Positions 42,972 to 51,696 of a stretch of DNA of 64,000 nt are shown in pieces. The stretch spans positions 1-64,000 of the forward strand of contig JAKGBX010000005.1 in assembly GCA_021555075.1 (NCBI GenBank). Reading direction: 5' to 3'. The translations under genes were made by a program, and so were the position numbers. A model generated the notes under the pieces. That model saw only the letters and a list, made by a program, of their open reading frames with translations. It searched no databases and was not told where the DNA came from. Positions within the stretch are counted from its first letter, which is position 1, and the number at the start of each line of letters is the position of its first letter. Source of the DNA: Rhodobacteraceae bacterium LMO-JJ12 (GTDB lineage Bacteria; Pseudomonadota; Alphaproteobacteria; Rhodobacterales; Rhodobacteraceae).

Positions 42972-43000
42972 TTGACAAGGCAATGCAAATGCATTACCTA
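42972..43000 (+). promoter_or_regulatory. Promoter with operator for prlF-yhaV
   Basis: A TTGACA -35 box lies at 42972-42977. A TACCTA -10 region lies at 42995-43000 with a 17-base spacer. The spacer holds the inverted repeat AATGC-AAAT-GCATT (42982-42995), well placed for antitoxin autorepression. Confidence 0.6.
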
Positions 43001-43039
43001 TCGCAGGCAGCAAAGATCCCTCTCTTTCAGGAGACTGCC

Positions 43040-43366
43040 ATGACAGCGCTCGCACAAGATGTCTCGAAACTCACGGATCGGTATCAGACGACCGTGCCGG
43101 CGGGTGTTCGCAAGCAACTCAAGCTGGGCAAGGGCGACCAGATTCGTTACTGCACCGAGCCGAGTGGCAGGGTCTATATCGAGCCCGTGCGCAGCGACGA
43201 GGAAGATCCCGTGCTCGGAGCCTTTCTCGATTTTGTCGAGGCCGATATCAAGGCGCATCCGGACCGCATTCGGGCGTTCGATGGGGCTTTGCATGACCGT
43301 CTTGCAGCACTGGTCGGAGACGTTGATGTCGATCTCGATGCGCCGCTATCGCTCGAGGATGAATGA
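43040..43366 (+). CDS. prlF: PrlF-type antitoxin
   Basis: The 108-residue protein has an AbrB-type N-terminus (SKLTDRYQTTVPAGVRKQLKLGKGDQIRY) and an acidic C-terminal tail. It is the cognate antitoxin and autoregulator of YhaV, encoded next with a four-base overlap. A CAGGAG ribosome-binding site precedes ATG 43040. Confidence 0.9.
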   Translation: MTALAQDVSKLTDRYQTTVPAGVRKQLKLGKGDQIRYCTEPSGRVYIEPVRSDEEDPVLGAFLDFVEADIKAHPDRIRAFDGALHDRLAALVGDVDVDLDAPLSLEDE

Positions 43367-43881
43367 GCGGCGATAGCGTGCCCGCCCAAGCGCCCCTTGT
43401 CGTAAACGGATGGTCGATTTATGCGCATCCGCTCTTTCTGGACCAGCTCGAAGGGCTGATCGAGGAAGTCGAGGTGCGTAAGGCACGCGATCCCAAGACC
43501 TGGCGCAAGAAGAATTCCACGAAACGGCTGGCCGCCATCTTCAAGCTGGTCACCGAGGCCATACCGGCAGATCCGGGTGCCGCCGCCTTCCGGCAAGGCG
43601 GCACACTCGGCGATCACCGCAAGCACTGGTTCCGGGCGAAATTCTTCCAGCAGTATCGGCTGTTCTATCGGTTCAACAGCGATGCGAAGGTCATCGTGGT
43701 GGCCTGGGTGAACGACGACAAGACCCTGCGCGCCTACGGCAGCAAGACGGACGCCTATGCGACGTTCAAAGGAATGCTGGAAGATGGCAATCCACCTGAC
43801 AATTTCGACGCGCTCTTGAAAGAAGCTGCAGCGGCAGGCAAGCGGTTCGAGAAATCCCTTGAAGCGGTGCCCGATCGGTAA
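43363..43881 (+). CDS. yhaV: YhaV-type ribonuclease toxin
   Basis: The 172-residue protein has the YhaV pattern: LVVNGWSIYAHPLFLDQL, KRLAAIFKLVTEAIPADP, RQGGTLGDHRKHWFRAKFFQQYRLFYRF and VVAWVNDDKTLRAYGSKTDAY. It is a RelE-superfamily mRNA interferase. With PrlF it forms a post-segregational stabilisation module. Confidence 0.92.
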   Translation: MSGDSVPAQAPLVVNGWSIYAHPLFLDQLEGLIEEVEVRKARDPKTWRKKNSTKRLAAIFKLVTEAIPADPGAAAFRQGGTLGDHRKHWFRAKFFQQYRLFYRFNSDAKVIVVAWVNDDKTLRAYGSKTDAYATFKGMLEDGNPPDNFDALLKEAAAAGKRFEKSLEAVPDR

Positions 43882-43975
43882 GTGGGCCAGCTTGCTATGA
43901 CCCTTTGGCATTATCATTTACGACGCCACGCTCGAAGATGTAGCATCGGCTGATAATGCGGTCGGAGAAAGCACA

Positions 43976-44140
43976 ATGAATGAGACGGAAAAGGATAGGC
44001 AGCACCTCGGTCTAGAGGAGCAATGCGCGCCTGACCTGACGGGGCACCGTTTCCCAATTGCTGTACGCGTTGCAGACATGCCCGATGACCTCGGCAAGCT
44101 GCTGGATATCGGGCTCGAGGAGCATTTCCGTGGCCGCTGA
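43976..44140 (+). CDS. Small protein of unknown function
   Basis: A 54-residue frame (MNETEKDRQHLGLEEQ ... MPDDLGKLLDIGLEEHFRGR) starts behind GGAGAAA and overlaps the start of the RelB-like gene by 11 bases. No family was recognised. The coupling suggests it belongs to the same small operon, perhaps as a remnant of a toxin-antitoxin system. Confidence 0.45.
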   Translation: MNETEKDRQHLGLEEQCAPDLTGHRFPIAVRVADMPDDLGKLLDIGLEEHFRGR

Positions 44141-44282
44141 AGCGAATTCTTATGACACGTGGTTTTGCGCGCAGGTGCAGGCCGCGCTGGAGGATGCACG
44201 CTCGGGAACATCTCAGGTTCAGGTGATGCAGGCCGCACAGGCATTGATTGATGCGAAGCGGCAGGTCGAACCCAAGTCCTGA
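44130..44282 (+). CDS. RelB-like stability determinant (orphan antitoxin)
   Basis: From GTG 44130 a 50-residue product reads AEANSYDTWFCAQVQAALED and VMQAAQALIDAKRQ. This matches the short plasmid stability determinant family that acts as antitoxin for RelE/ParE toxins. No toxin gene follows, since the next gene is the giant helicase. It may be a solitary antitoxin or remnant. A weak CCCCC/GGGGG hairpin plus CTTTTT near 44311-44345 may end the transcript. Confidence 0.55.
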   Translation: MAAEANSYDTWFCAQVQAALEDARSGTSQVQVMQAAQALIDAKRQVEPKS

Positions 44283-44385
44283 CCAAGCCTTTGAGGTCGG
44301 CGCGGTCTGACCCCCGTCACCCTGAAAAGCGAAAGGGGGCTTTTTGTCCTTTGGAACTCAGACCCTGATCCAAAGGAAAATCCCC

Positions 44386-47300
44386 ATGACCAAGCCCAAA
44401 CCGGCAAATCCGGCTCTCTCGATCTCCCACCCTGACCTCGCCTCTGCCCTCGAGCAGATCGGCACGGAGATCGACCTCCATCCGCTGCGCAGCTCAGCGC
44501 TGGCGCGCATCATGCGCGAGACGTTTCATGGCAGCGATGCCGGCGGTGCCTGGGACTGGCGCATGGCATATGACCTGATGCAGGCTGCGGCTATCCAGGT
44601 GCTGCTGCGTGGGGACGGCGCCGAAGGTGACATCGCCGCCGCAAAGCTGCTTGCCTCACGGCTTCTGACGGAAACGCGCCGGTCAGAGCAGCAGATCCGG
44701 CTGCAGCAGTTTTCCACACCGCTGGCATTCGCGACCATGGCGGTGCGGGCCGCGGCGATCCGCAAGAGCGAGACCGTGCTGGAGCCGTCGGCGGGCACCG
44801 GTGCACTGGCCGCTTTCGCCGCCCGGGCCGGTGCCATGCTTTTGCTCAACGAGATCGACCCCTTTCGCCAGCGCCTCCTGCGCGCGGTTTTCGGCGGCGA
44901 GGTGACGGGCCATGACGGCGAGCATATCGACGATCTGCTGCAGTCGCCCGTTCTGCCCGACGTCGTGGTGATGAATCCGCCCTTCGCCTCCTCGGTCGAT
45001 CGCTCCCGAGACAAGCACATCGCCGCCAAGCATCTCATCGCGGCTGCAAAGCGTCTGGCACCCGGCGGGCGGCTGGTGGCGATCATGCCGCCAGGATTCA
45101 CGCCCGAACGCGATTCCGCGTATTGGTCCCGCGCCTGCGGTCTCCTGACGCCGCGATTGGCGCTGACGATGCCGGGACAGGTCTATCGCAAGCTCGGCAC
45201 CTCTGTCGAAACCCAGCTCATGGTCTTCGACAAGGTGCAGGAGGATGGCGAAATGATCCGCGTCCCTGTGCGGGATCTGGATGAAGCCCTTCCTTTTGTC
45301 GTCGCCGTGGCCGCAACCCGGCCTGAGATGCGCCCCGTCCAACGGGCGGCAGCGGTTACTCCTGCGCGGCCGACCGTTCCATCCTCTGCTCCGCGCAAGA
45401 CCGCCGCTGCGCCTGTCGCCGCCTCCAAACCCCGGGCCAATGCCGTTGTCCCGCTAGTTTTCACGAGACTTGAGACCCCGCGCGACAACACGCCGATCTC
45501 GGACATATATGCGCGCTACCGTCCGCAACGGATCGAGATCGCGGGTGCGCAAGAACATCCCACGCCGCTCGTCGAAAGCATCGCCATGGCCTCGGTTGCC
45601 CCGCCCATGCCCTCAAATACGGGCCGTGATGGCTTGCGCCTGCCCGCACGGTTGATCGAGGAGGGAGATCTCTCCGAGGCGCAGCTCGAGACCATCATCA
45701 TGGCGCATGATGCCCATGGGCGTGATCTGCCCGGTCGGTTTACCATCGATGACGACCAGACCAAGCTGACGCGCGCCGATGATGACCCGGATGCACGAGC
45801 CTATCGCCTTGGCTATTTCCTCGGCGACGGCACCGGTTGCGGCAAGGGCCGCGAATGCGCGGGGCTCATTCTCGTGAACTGGCTGGCCGGGCGCAGGAAG
45901 GCGATCTGGGTCTCCAAATCCGCGACGCTCATCGAGGACGCGATCCGCGACTGGACCGATCTCGGCGGCTCGCCCGCCGACATTCAGCCGCTCTCCAAAT
46001 GGAAACCGGACCAGCCCATCCCGATGGGCGACGGTATCCTCTTCGTCACCTACGCCACGCTGCGGTCCGCGGGCAAATGCGGCACCACGCGGCTGAGCCA
46101 GATCCTCGACTGGATGGGCGAAGATTTCGACGGCGTCCTCGCTTTTGATGAGGCCCATGCCATGCAGAACGCGGCCGGATCGGAGCAGGGCAGGGGGGTC
46201 AAACCCTCCCAGCAGGGCCTTGCTGGCCTCCGGCTGCAACTGGCAGCACCCCGCGCTCGCGTCTTCTACATCTCGGCCACGGGTGCGACGAGCGTCCACA
46301 ACCTCGCCTATGCCGCGCGGCTGGGGCTCTGGGGGCAGGGCCCCGAATACCCCTTCCCAAGCCGCGAGAGCTTCGTTTCTGCGATGGAAGCCGGCGGTGT
46401 CGCTGCCATGGAAGTGGTCGCGCGCGATCTCAAGACGCTCGGGCTCTACACGGCGCGTGCCCTCAGCTTCGACGGCGTGGAGTATGACGTGCTCGAACAC
46501 GCGCTCACTCAGGCCCAGATCGAGATCTACGACGCATACGCGACTTCGTTTCGGACGATCCATCACAATCTCGAGGCCGCGCTGACAGCGACCGGCGTCA
46601 ACGACGCCTCGGGAGAGACTAATGCCTCGGCCGCACGCTCCTCGGCCAAATCTCGCTTCGAGAGCACGAAGCAGCGCTTCTTCAATCATCTGCTGATGGG
46701 CATGAAGGCCCCGACCATCATCCGCGCCATCGCGGACGATCTGGCGGCGGGCAAGGCTTGCGTCATTCAGGTGGTCTCTACAGGCGAAAGCCTGCTGAAA
46801 CGTCGGCTTGAGACGATGGACCCGGAGGACGAGCTGGTCGAGGGCGCGCTAACGCCGCGCGACTACGTCCTGGGATACCTCGAACAGGCCTTCCCGATTC
46901 ATGCGCAAAAGCTCGTGGAGATTGACGGCAACATGGTGGCGGAACCCTTGCGGGATGAGACCGGCGCGCTCGTCGTCTCGCGCGAGGCGCTCGCCCTGCG
47001 CGATGCGGCCATGATGGAGTTGATGACGCTGGCGCCGATCCCCTCGGCGCTCGATCAGATCCTCTGGGCTTTTGGCGACGAGGCCGTCGCAGAGGTCACG
47101 GGTCGGTCCATCCGCCCTTTGAAGGCCGAGGATGGTCATCTCTTCATCGAGAAGCGCGCCGCCAGCAGCAATTCATCCGAGACCCAAGCCTTCATGGACG
47201 GCGAGAAGGATATCCTTATCTTTTCCGATGCGGGCGGGACGGGCCGGTCCTATCATGCGGCACAAACGGCGAAGAACCAGAAGCGGCGGCGGCACTATCT

Positions 47301-48660
47301 TCTGGAGCCCGGCTGGCGCGCGGATGCGGCCATCCAGGGGCTCGGGCGCACGCATCGCTCGGCTCAGGTCAGCGCGCCCTTCTTCCGGGTCTGCACCTCG
47401 GATGTGCATGGCGAAAAGCGTTTCACCTCGACGATCGCCAAGCGCCTCGACCAGCTGGGGGCCTTGACCAAGGGCCAGCGCGAGACCGGCTCGCAAGGCA
47501 TGTTCCGCGAGGAGGACAATCTCGAAAGCCCGATCGCGCGGGCGGCTCTGCGTGGGTATTTCGCCGATCTTGCCGCCGGGCGCGCCGAGGCGATGAGCTA
47601 CGAGAGCTTCAACGACTGGACAGCCCTGCGACTGATCGACAAGGACGCTGTGCTTCTCGAGGAGCTTCCCCCGATCCAGCGGTTTCTCAACCGGGTTCTG
47701 GCCCTGCCCATCCACATTCAGAACGCGCTCTTTGCCGAGTTCATGCGCCGGATTGCCGATCAGACTGAACGGGCGCGCGCGGCGGGCACGCTCGATCTCG
47801 GCGTCGAAACCCTGCGCGGCGAAAAGATCGAACAGGTCTCCACCGAGGATCTCTGGACCTGCCCGAAATCCGGTGCGGTCACGCGGATCATCGGACTTGA
47901 GGTGACGGACCCGGTGCACGTCCTTGGTGCCGAAGAGGCCCTCTCACGCAATCCCGACAAGCTGCCGATGGTCAATCGCGCCTCCGGCCGCGCAGCGCTC
48001 ATCTCGGCGCGGCCCATGCAGATGTATGACGAGGACATCGTCACGCTGATGCGCAAGGTAGTGCGGCCAAACGGGTCGAGCTATCTCGAAGAGGCGCGGT
48101 TCGAGTCCTCGGCCTGGGAAGAGATCAACAGGCCCGAGTTTGCAGGATTTTGGGATGCCGAGGCTGCGTCCCTGCCAAAAACCACCACGACCAGGCTCTA
48201 CCTGCTGACCGGGCTGTTGCTGCCGATCTGGAAGGATATTCCGACCACGAATGAACGCATCTACAGGGTCACGCCGGACGGGGCGGCCGCCATGATCGGG
48301 CGCACGCTGAGCGAGGAAGGTGCGGCCGCGCTGCGCGCCCGCTTCCTCGTCTCCAATCCGCAAACGCCGCAGGAGATGTTAACCGCCGCCCTCGGCACCA
48401 CCGCGCCGGTCGATCTGGGCCGGGGTCTGACCCTGACCCGTCGCCGCGTCGCAGGCGAGATGCGCCTCGAGCTTGGCGGCGCGGACAAGGGCATGATCGA
48501 AGGCCTCAAGGTCATGGGGTGTTTCACTGAGATCATTGCCTTCCAGTTGCGGGTGTTCCTGCCGCATGGGGACGGGATCGACACGGGAAGCATTCTGGCC
48601 CGGATTGTTGGAACCGGACCAGACGCCACGCGGGACGTGGCTTCAGTGGCAGCGGAATAG
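44386..48660 (+). CDS. Giant methylase / strawberry-notch helicase
   Basis: The 1424-residue protein joins an N-terminal adenine-methyltransferase-like domain (LEPSAGTGALAAFAARAG and catalytic NPPF at 197-200) to a superfamily 2 helicase. The helicase has a P-loop-like GDGTGCGKGRE (about 480-490), DEAH box (588-591) and C-terminal strawberry-notch region (GRTHRSAQ). Proteins of this design occur on alphaproteobacterial plasmids and phages and may protect or remodel plasmid DNA during transfer. The start MTKPKPANPALS follows an AAAGGAAAA ribosome-binding site. Confidence 0.9.
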   Translation: MTKPKPANPALSISHPDLASALEQIGTEIDLHPLRSSALARIMRETFHGSDAGGAWDWRMAYDLMQAAAIQVLLRGDGAEGDIAAAKLLASRLLTETRRSEQQIRLQQFSTPLAFATMAVRAAAIRKSETVLEPSAGTGALAAFAARAGAMLLLNEIDPFRQRLLRAVFGGEVTGHDGEHIDDLLQSPVLPDVVVMNPPFASSVDRSRDKHIAAKHLIAAAKRLAPGGRLVAIMPPGFTPERDSAYWSRACGLLTPRLALTMPGQVYRKLGTSVETQLMVFDKVQEDGEMIRVPVRDLDEALPFVVAVAATRPEMRPVQRAAAVTPARPTVPSSAPRKTAAAPVAASKPRANAVVPLVFTRLETPRDNTPISDIYARYRPQRIEIAGAQEHPTPLVESIAMASVAPPMPSNTGRDGLRLPARLIEEGDLSEAQLETIIMAHDAHGRDLPGRFTIDDDQTKLTRADDDPDARAYRLGYFLGDGTGCGKGRECAGLILVNWLAGRRKAIWVSKSATLIEDAIRDWTDLGGSPADIQPLSKWKPDQPIPMGDGILFVTYATLRSAGKCGTTRLSQILDWMGEDFDGVLAFDEAHAMQNAAGSEQGRGVKPSQQGLAGLRLQLAAPRARVFYISATGATSVHNLAYAARLGLWGQGPEYPFPSRESFVSAMEAGGVAAMEVVARDLKTLGLYTARALSFDGVEYDVLEHALTQAQIEIYDAYATSFRTIHHNLEAALTATGVNDASGETNASAARSSAKSRFESTKQRFFNHLLMGMKAPTIIRAIADDLAAGKACVIQVVSTGESLLKRRLETMDPEDELVEGALTPRDYVLGYLEQAFPIHAQKLVEIDGNMVAEPLRDETGALVVSREALALRDAAMMELMTLAPIPSALDQILWAFGDEAVAEVTGRSIRPLKAEDGHLFIEKRAASSNSSETQAFMDGEKDILIFSDAGGTGRSYHAAQTAKNQKRRRHYLLEPGWRADAAIQGLGRTHRSAQVSAPFFRVCTSDVHGEKRFTSTIAKRLDQLGALTKGQRETGSQGMFREEDNLESPIARAALRGYFADLAAGRAEAMSYESFNDWTALRLIDKDAVLLEELPPIQRFLNRVLALPIHIQNALFAEFMRRIADQTERARAAGTLDLGVETLRGEKIEQVSTEDLWTCPKSGAVTRIIGLEVTDPVHVLGAEEALSRNPDKLPMVNRASGRAALISARPMQMYDEDIVTLMRKVVRPNGSSYLEEARFESSAWEEINRPEFAGFWDAEAASLPKTTTTRLYLLTGLLLPIWKDIPTTNERIYRVTPDGAAAMIGRTLSEEGAAALRARFLVSNPQTPQEMLTAALGTTAPVDLGRGLTLTRRRVAGEMRLELGGADKGMIEGLKVMGCFTEIIAFQLRVFLPHGDGIDTGSILARIVGTGPDATRDVASVAAE

Positions 48661-48667
48661 GTGAGGG

Positions 48668-48982
48668 GTGAAGATCTTGACACTCGATGAAATCAAAGCC
48701 GCCATCGATGCCGGTCGGACCGTGCATTGGGCCAACACCGGCTACCGCGTGCACAAGGACAGCCTCGGCCAATACCTGATTACGTTTGAGCCGAACGGCA
48801 GCACCATCGGGCTGACCGACCGGAGCGGGCAGCGGTTGAACGGGGAGGAAGCAGAGTTCTTTATCGCTGGACCGGAGGGTGGCGACGAGAAGAGCCAGGA
48901 CAGCCAACTGAGAGCAGACGGGCAGGGGAGGGGCGTCGTACCCGGCGGGGAGGTGGCACAATCTCTCAGGCGACAGCGCTGA
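48668..48982 (+). CDS. Small plasmid protein of unknown function
   Basis: From GTG 48668 a 104-residue product begins MKILTLDEIKAAIDAGRTVHWAN and continues YRVHKDSLGQYLITFEPNGS. It lies seven bases after the helicase stop with GGTGAGGG upstream. The C-terminal 30 residues are low-complexity. The family was not recognised. Confidence 0.6.
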   Translation: MKILTLDEIKAAIDAGRTVHWANTGYRVHKDSLGQYLITFEPNGSTIGLTDRSGQRLNGEEAEFFIAGPEGGDEKSQDSQLRADGQGRGVVPGGEVAQSLRRQR

Positions 48983-49106
48983 ACTGAAGGTTGGGAAGAA
49001 AGGAAAGCGAGCTTTCTGGTTTGTGATCCCAGGAGGGGTCGAAAAAGCAATCCCGGATGCGCTGGCAAGGACGTCAGGCACCGGCCAATCCAAAAGGAAA
49101 CATCCC

Positions 49107-49835
49107 ATGTTCGCAGGAACCCTCACCCGCAATGTCGAGACCGCAGCCGCTCAGTACACCGGCATGATCCACTCGACGCGCTTTGACATCGCCATCCAGT
49201 TGGAGGCGCGGGCCAAGATGTCCGAACGCAGCCCGGATTTTGACGTGACGGCAGTCAACAAATCAGGCCGCAAGGTGCGCATCGGCACGGCCTGGAACGA
49301 GACCGGCAACACCAGCGGCAACCCCTACATCTCGATGCAGATCGATGTCGGCTTGGGCCCCTTCCGGGTCAACGCGGTGCAGACGAAAGAGGCGCGCGCG
49401 GCCCAAAGCGGCGAATTCGAGATCATCCCTCTGGTCTCGAACGGCCTGATGAAATCCGGCTCGATCTCGGGGGAGCTCACCGCCATGGACGCCGACAACG
49501 CCTTCACCGGCTACATCGCCAACATGATGTTCGATCTGGAGTTCATGCTGATCGAGAACAGCTACAAATCCGAGGAAACCCACCCCGATTACCGTATCGA
49601 GGTCAGCTCGCCCCGGGGCACACCGATCCGCGTCGGCTCGGCCTGGATGGCGAAAAGCAGCCGCACGGGCAATGACTACCTGTCGCTGCTGATCAACACG
49701 CCCGATGGCGACCTGCGCGTGAACGCCGTGCAGAACGAAGAGCAGCGCGGCGGGCAGGCCTTCTCCATCATCCCGTTCATCGACAGCGGTGAGCAGCCGC
49801 AGGACGCAGGCACGGGGCTGTCGTTGGTCGCCTAA
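49107..49835 (+). CDS. Tandem DUF736 protein
   Basis: The 242-residue protein holds two DUF736 units. Unit one (residues 1-112) has RKVRIGTAWNETGNTSGNPYISMQIDVG and unit two (113-225) has TPIRVGSAWMAKSSRTGNDYLSLLIN, both ending in VNAVQ. DUF736 proteins are normally a single unit of about 100 residues on alphaproteobacterial plasmids and ICEs. The duplication is unusual. ATG 49107 follows AAAGGAAAC. Confidence 0.8.
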   Translation: MFAGTLTRNVETAAAQYTGMIHSTRFDIAIQLEARAKMSERSPDFDVTAVNKSGRKVRIGTAWNETGNTSGNPYISMQIDVGLGPFRVNAVQTKEARAAQSGEFEIIPLVSNGLMKSGSISGELTAMDADNAFTGYIANMMFDLEFMLIENSYKSEETHPDYRIEVSSPRGTPIRVGSAWMAKSSRTGNDYLSLLINTPDGDLRVNAVQNEEQRGGQAFSIIPFIDSGEQPQDAGTGLSLVA

Positions 49836-49956
49836 TTGGCACGCGAGGGCGAGACGATCTGAACCCAAAGGGGAGCCGTGGGATCACGGTTCCCCTTTTT
49901 CCATGTTTGGCTGCATGACGGGCGCCATCTGCTTGCGATCTGCTGAATATGATATA

Positions 49957-49972
49957 CGATAATATATTATCG
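49957..49972. promoter_or_regulatory. Perfect 16-bp AT-rich palindrome, candidate operator
   Basis: CGATAATATATTATCG lies directly before the gene at 49992, where the -10 region would be. The segment TATATTATCG followed by AAGGTAGG is also found at 58833-58851 upstream of the mobilization genes, hinting at a common regulator. Confidence 0.5.
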
Positions 49973-49991
49973 AATGGACGAAGGTAGGCGC

Positions 49992-50528
49992 ATGGTGGCG
50001 AGACTGGGAAAAGCTCCGTGGTTCGAGAGCTTTGATGTAGAAGCAGAGGTTGCAGAGCTTCTTGCTCATATCGAGCGTTGCACCGGATTTGCGCTGCTTG
50101 ACCGCAAGCGTGATGTCATCATGATCCATGCAAGGGCAAAGCTCGACAGGACAAGGCAGGCATTTCTGGAGGCCAAGGCGGCGGGAAAGCCGGTGTCCAC
50201 ATCGCGGCGTGCGTATCTGACCGAAGTTCAGGACACGATCTTCATGGCGATCCCGGAGGAGAACCTCGCGCTGATGCCGCTAAGCGAACAGGTCCTGAAC
50301 GACCCTTCATTTTACGCGGACGCCATGCACAGTGCCGCTGCAATCAGTGAGGATGAGCTTTTCATGGCGCTGTCCTCTTCGCTGAAAGACATGACAGTCC
50401 AAGACGCCCGGGCCTTCGTCTCGAAGCTTTGGCACAACACGATCGATGACAATGCGCGCAAATACGCCGAAGCCCTGAAGCGTCCCGAGCGTGAACCGCA
50501 GCCCTTTCGTCCGGGAAACACCGTGTAA
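49992..50528 (+). CDS. Unknown plasmid protein with palindromic operator
   Basis: The 178-residue soluble protein (MVARLGKAPWFESFDVEAEVAELLAHIERC) has predicted helices throughout and no recognised domain. The start at 49992 has a good AAGGTAGG ribosome-binding site, whereas the ATG at 49974 abuts the palindrome. The operator suggests tight regulation. The following 76 bases to the rhomboid gene hold no clear gene. Confidence 0.65.
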   Translation: MVARLGKAPWFESFDVEAEVAELLAHIERCTGFALLDRKRDVIMIHARAKLDRTRQAFLEAKAAGKPVSTSRRAYLTEVQDTIFMAIPEENLALMPLSEQVLNDPSFYADAMHSAAAISEDELFMALSSSLKDMTVQDARAFVSKLWHNTIDDNARKYAEALKRPEREPQPFRPGNTV

Positions 50529-50604
50529 GATCCGAGCCATTCTCTTGGCTTGAGCCGTACCGAGGTTGGCCGCCTCAAACCCCCTTTCTTGGAGGTGGCA
50601 TCCT

Positions 50605-51258
50605 GTGCAGCGCGCGAAAGCCGTTGAAGGTGCTGTGGTGACGTCTACTGTCGCCAACATGATGAACCGGGATCACATGCGCGCCTTCTTTCGTCGCGCC
50701 GCGGCGCTTGTCGCCTTTGTCGCACTGCTCTGGGCGGTTCACCTCCTCAATTGGATTATCGGTTACGGCTTGAATCCGGCCTTCGGCCTGATCCCCCGTC
50801 ACGTAAGCGGATTGGATGGTGTCATCGCCATGCCCCTCCTGCATGGAAGTTTCGCGCACCTTATGGCAAATACGCCGCCGCTCTTGGTGATGGGTGGGCT
50901 GTTGGTGGCAACGACCACGAGGGCCTTGCTGCCGGTGACCGCAGTGGTGATCGGCCTCGGCGGCGGTCTTGTCTGGCTGTTCGGAAGCTCGGCCATCCAT
51001 ATCGGCGCGTCAGGGCTCGTCTTCGGCTGGTTTGGCTTCCTCGTCGCGCGCGGCCTCGTGGATCGTTCACTGATCACGCTGGGCGCGGCACTGGTGGTCG
51101 GTTTGCTCTACGGCTCCATTCTCTGGGGCGTTCTTCCGGGCCAACCTGGCGTCTCGTGGGAGGCGCATTTCTTCGGCGCCATCGCGGGCGCGGCCGCGGC
51201 GTTACTCGTCCGAACGCATGTACATGCGCCGCGCCTCGGCGGGGTCGATCTGGACTGA
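50605..51258 (+). CDS. Rhomboid-family intramembrane serine protease
   Basis: The 217-residue protein has six hydrophobic segments, the [10 protein letters not shown] motif of rhomboid helix 2, catalytic Ser in [11 protein letters not shown] and catalytic His in [10 protein letters not shown]. It should cut transmembrane substrates. GTG 50605 is favoured because of a GGAGG ribosome-binding site nine bases upstream; starts at 50638 or 50659 are possible. It lies between the accessory backbone and the retron-like locus. Confidence 0.85.
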   Translation: MQRAKAVEGAVVTSTVANMMNRDHMRAFFRRAAALVAFVALLWAVHLLNWIIGYGLNPAFGLIPRHVSGLDGVIAMPLLHGSFAHLMANTPPLLVMGGLLVATTTRALLPVTAVVIGLGGGLVWLFGSSAIHIGASGLVFGWFGFLVARGLVDRSLITLGAALVVGLLYGSILWGVLPGQPGVSWEAHFFGAIAGAAAALLVRTHVHAPRLGGVDLD

Positions 51259-51302
51259 AGCAATGCACTCGGCCAAAACCGGACATCGGTGACGGATACA
51301 GC

Positions 51303-51323
51303 GAAGGTCCGGAAGCGACCTTC
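51303..51323 (+). terminator. Inverted repeat after rhomboid gene
   Basis: GAAGGTC (51303-51309) and GACCTTC (51317-51323) form a perfect stem with a 7-base loop, 45 bases after the rhomboid stop. No T tract follows, so termination is only possible. Confidence 0.4.
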
Positions 51324-51379
51324 TTGGACTTTCAGGGCCTCGGTGACGGCGTCTTCGTTCGTAACGGTGTCCCTTAGGG

Positions 51380-51690
51380 AAGTTGCAAAAAAATCGCCTA
51401 CAGCGATCTTGTATCGCGCAAGGAAGATCCTATCTATGTCTTATCGGTATGCCGGGCTTCGGTTCGGTTCGGAATAAAATCGCTGTACTTAGGGTCGGTT
51501 CACCGATCCGTGGAGGGGCTAGTTCCCTCTGACGCCTACCCCCCAAGCGGCCCCTGTGGCGGCGGCGGCGGGGCGGCGGCCCCCCGGGCGACCCCGGGGG
51601 GCCAGCATAAGGGATAAGGACGGTCTCTCCGTTCCTCGCGCTGGTGGCGACACCCTTTCGCAATCCTGCGGCAGGGCCAGCAGAGGAGGC
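51380..51690 (+). ncRNA. Structured non-coding block, candidate retron msr-msd RNA
   Basis: No gene fits here, but several stems are packed together. TACAGCGA (51399-51406) pairs with TCGCTGTA (51480-51487), and a GGTCGGT/ACCGATCC hairpin lies at about 51494-51509. A perfect 11-bp GC stem with tetraloop spans 51578-51603. Smaller hairpins follow at about 51617-51636, 51643-51654 (GGTG-GCGA-CACC) and 51665-51675 (CCTG-CGG-CAGG). It lies upstream of the small protein, XRE and reverse transcriptase genes, where retrons encode the RNA template. Boundaries and identity are inference. Confidence 0.45.
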
Positions 51691-51696
51691 CATAAC

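Noticed and set aside
44311-44345. Rho-independent terminator after the RelB-like gene
   Set aside because: The stem is only five base pairs (CCCCC/GGGGG) with a long loop, so it is mentioned only as weak.
51578-51603. Very strong GC stem-loop as an ordinary terminator
   Set aside because: No T tract follows and it lies far from the upstream stop, inside a cluster of further hairpins, so a structured RNA is the better reading.
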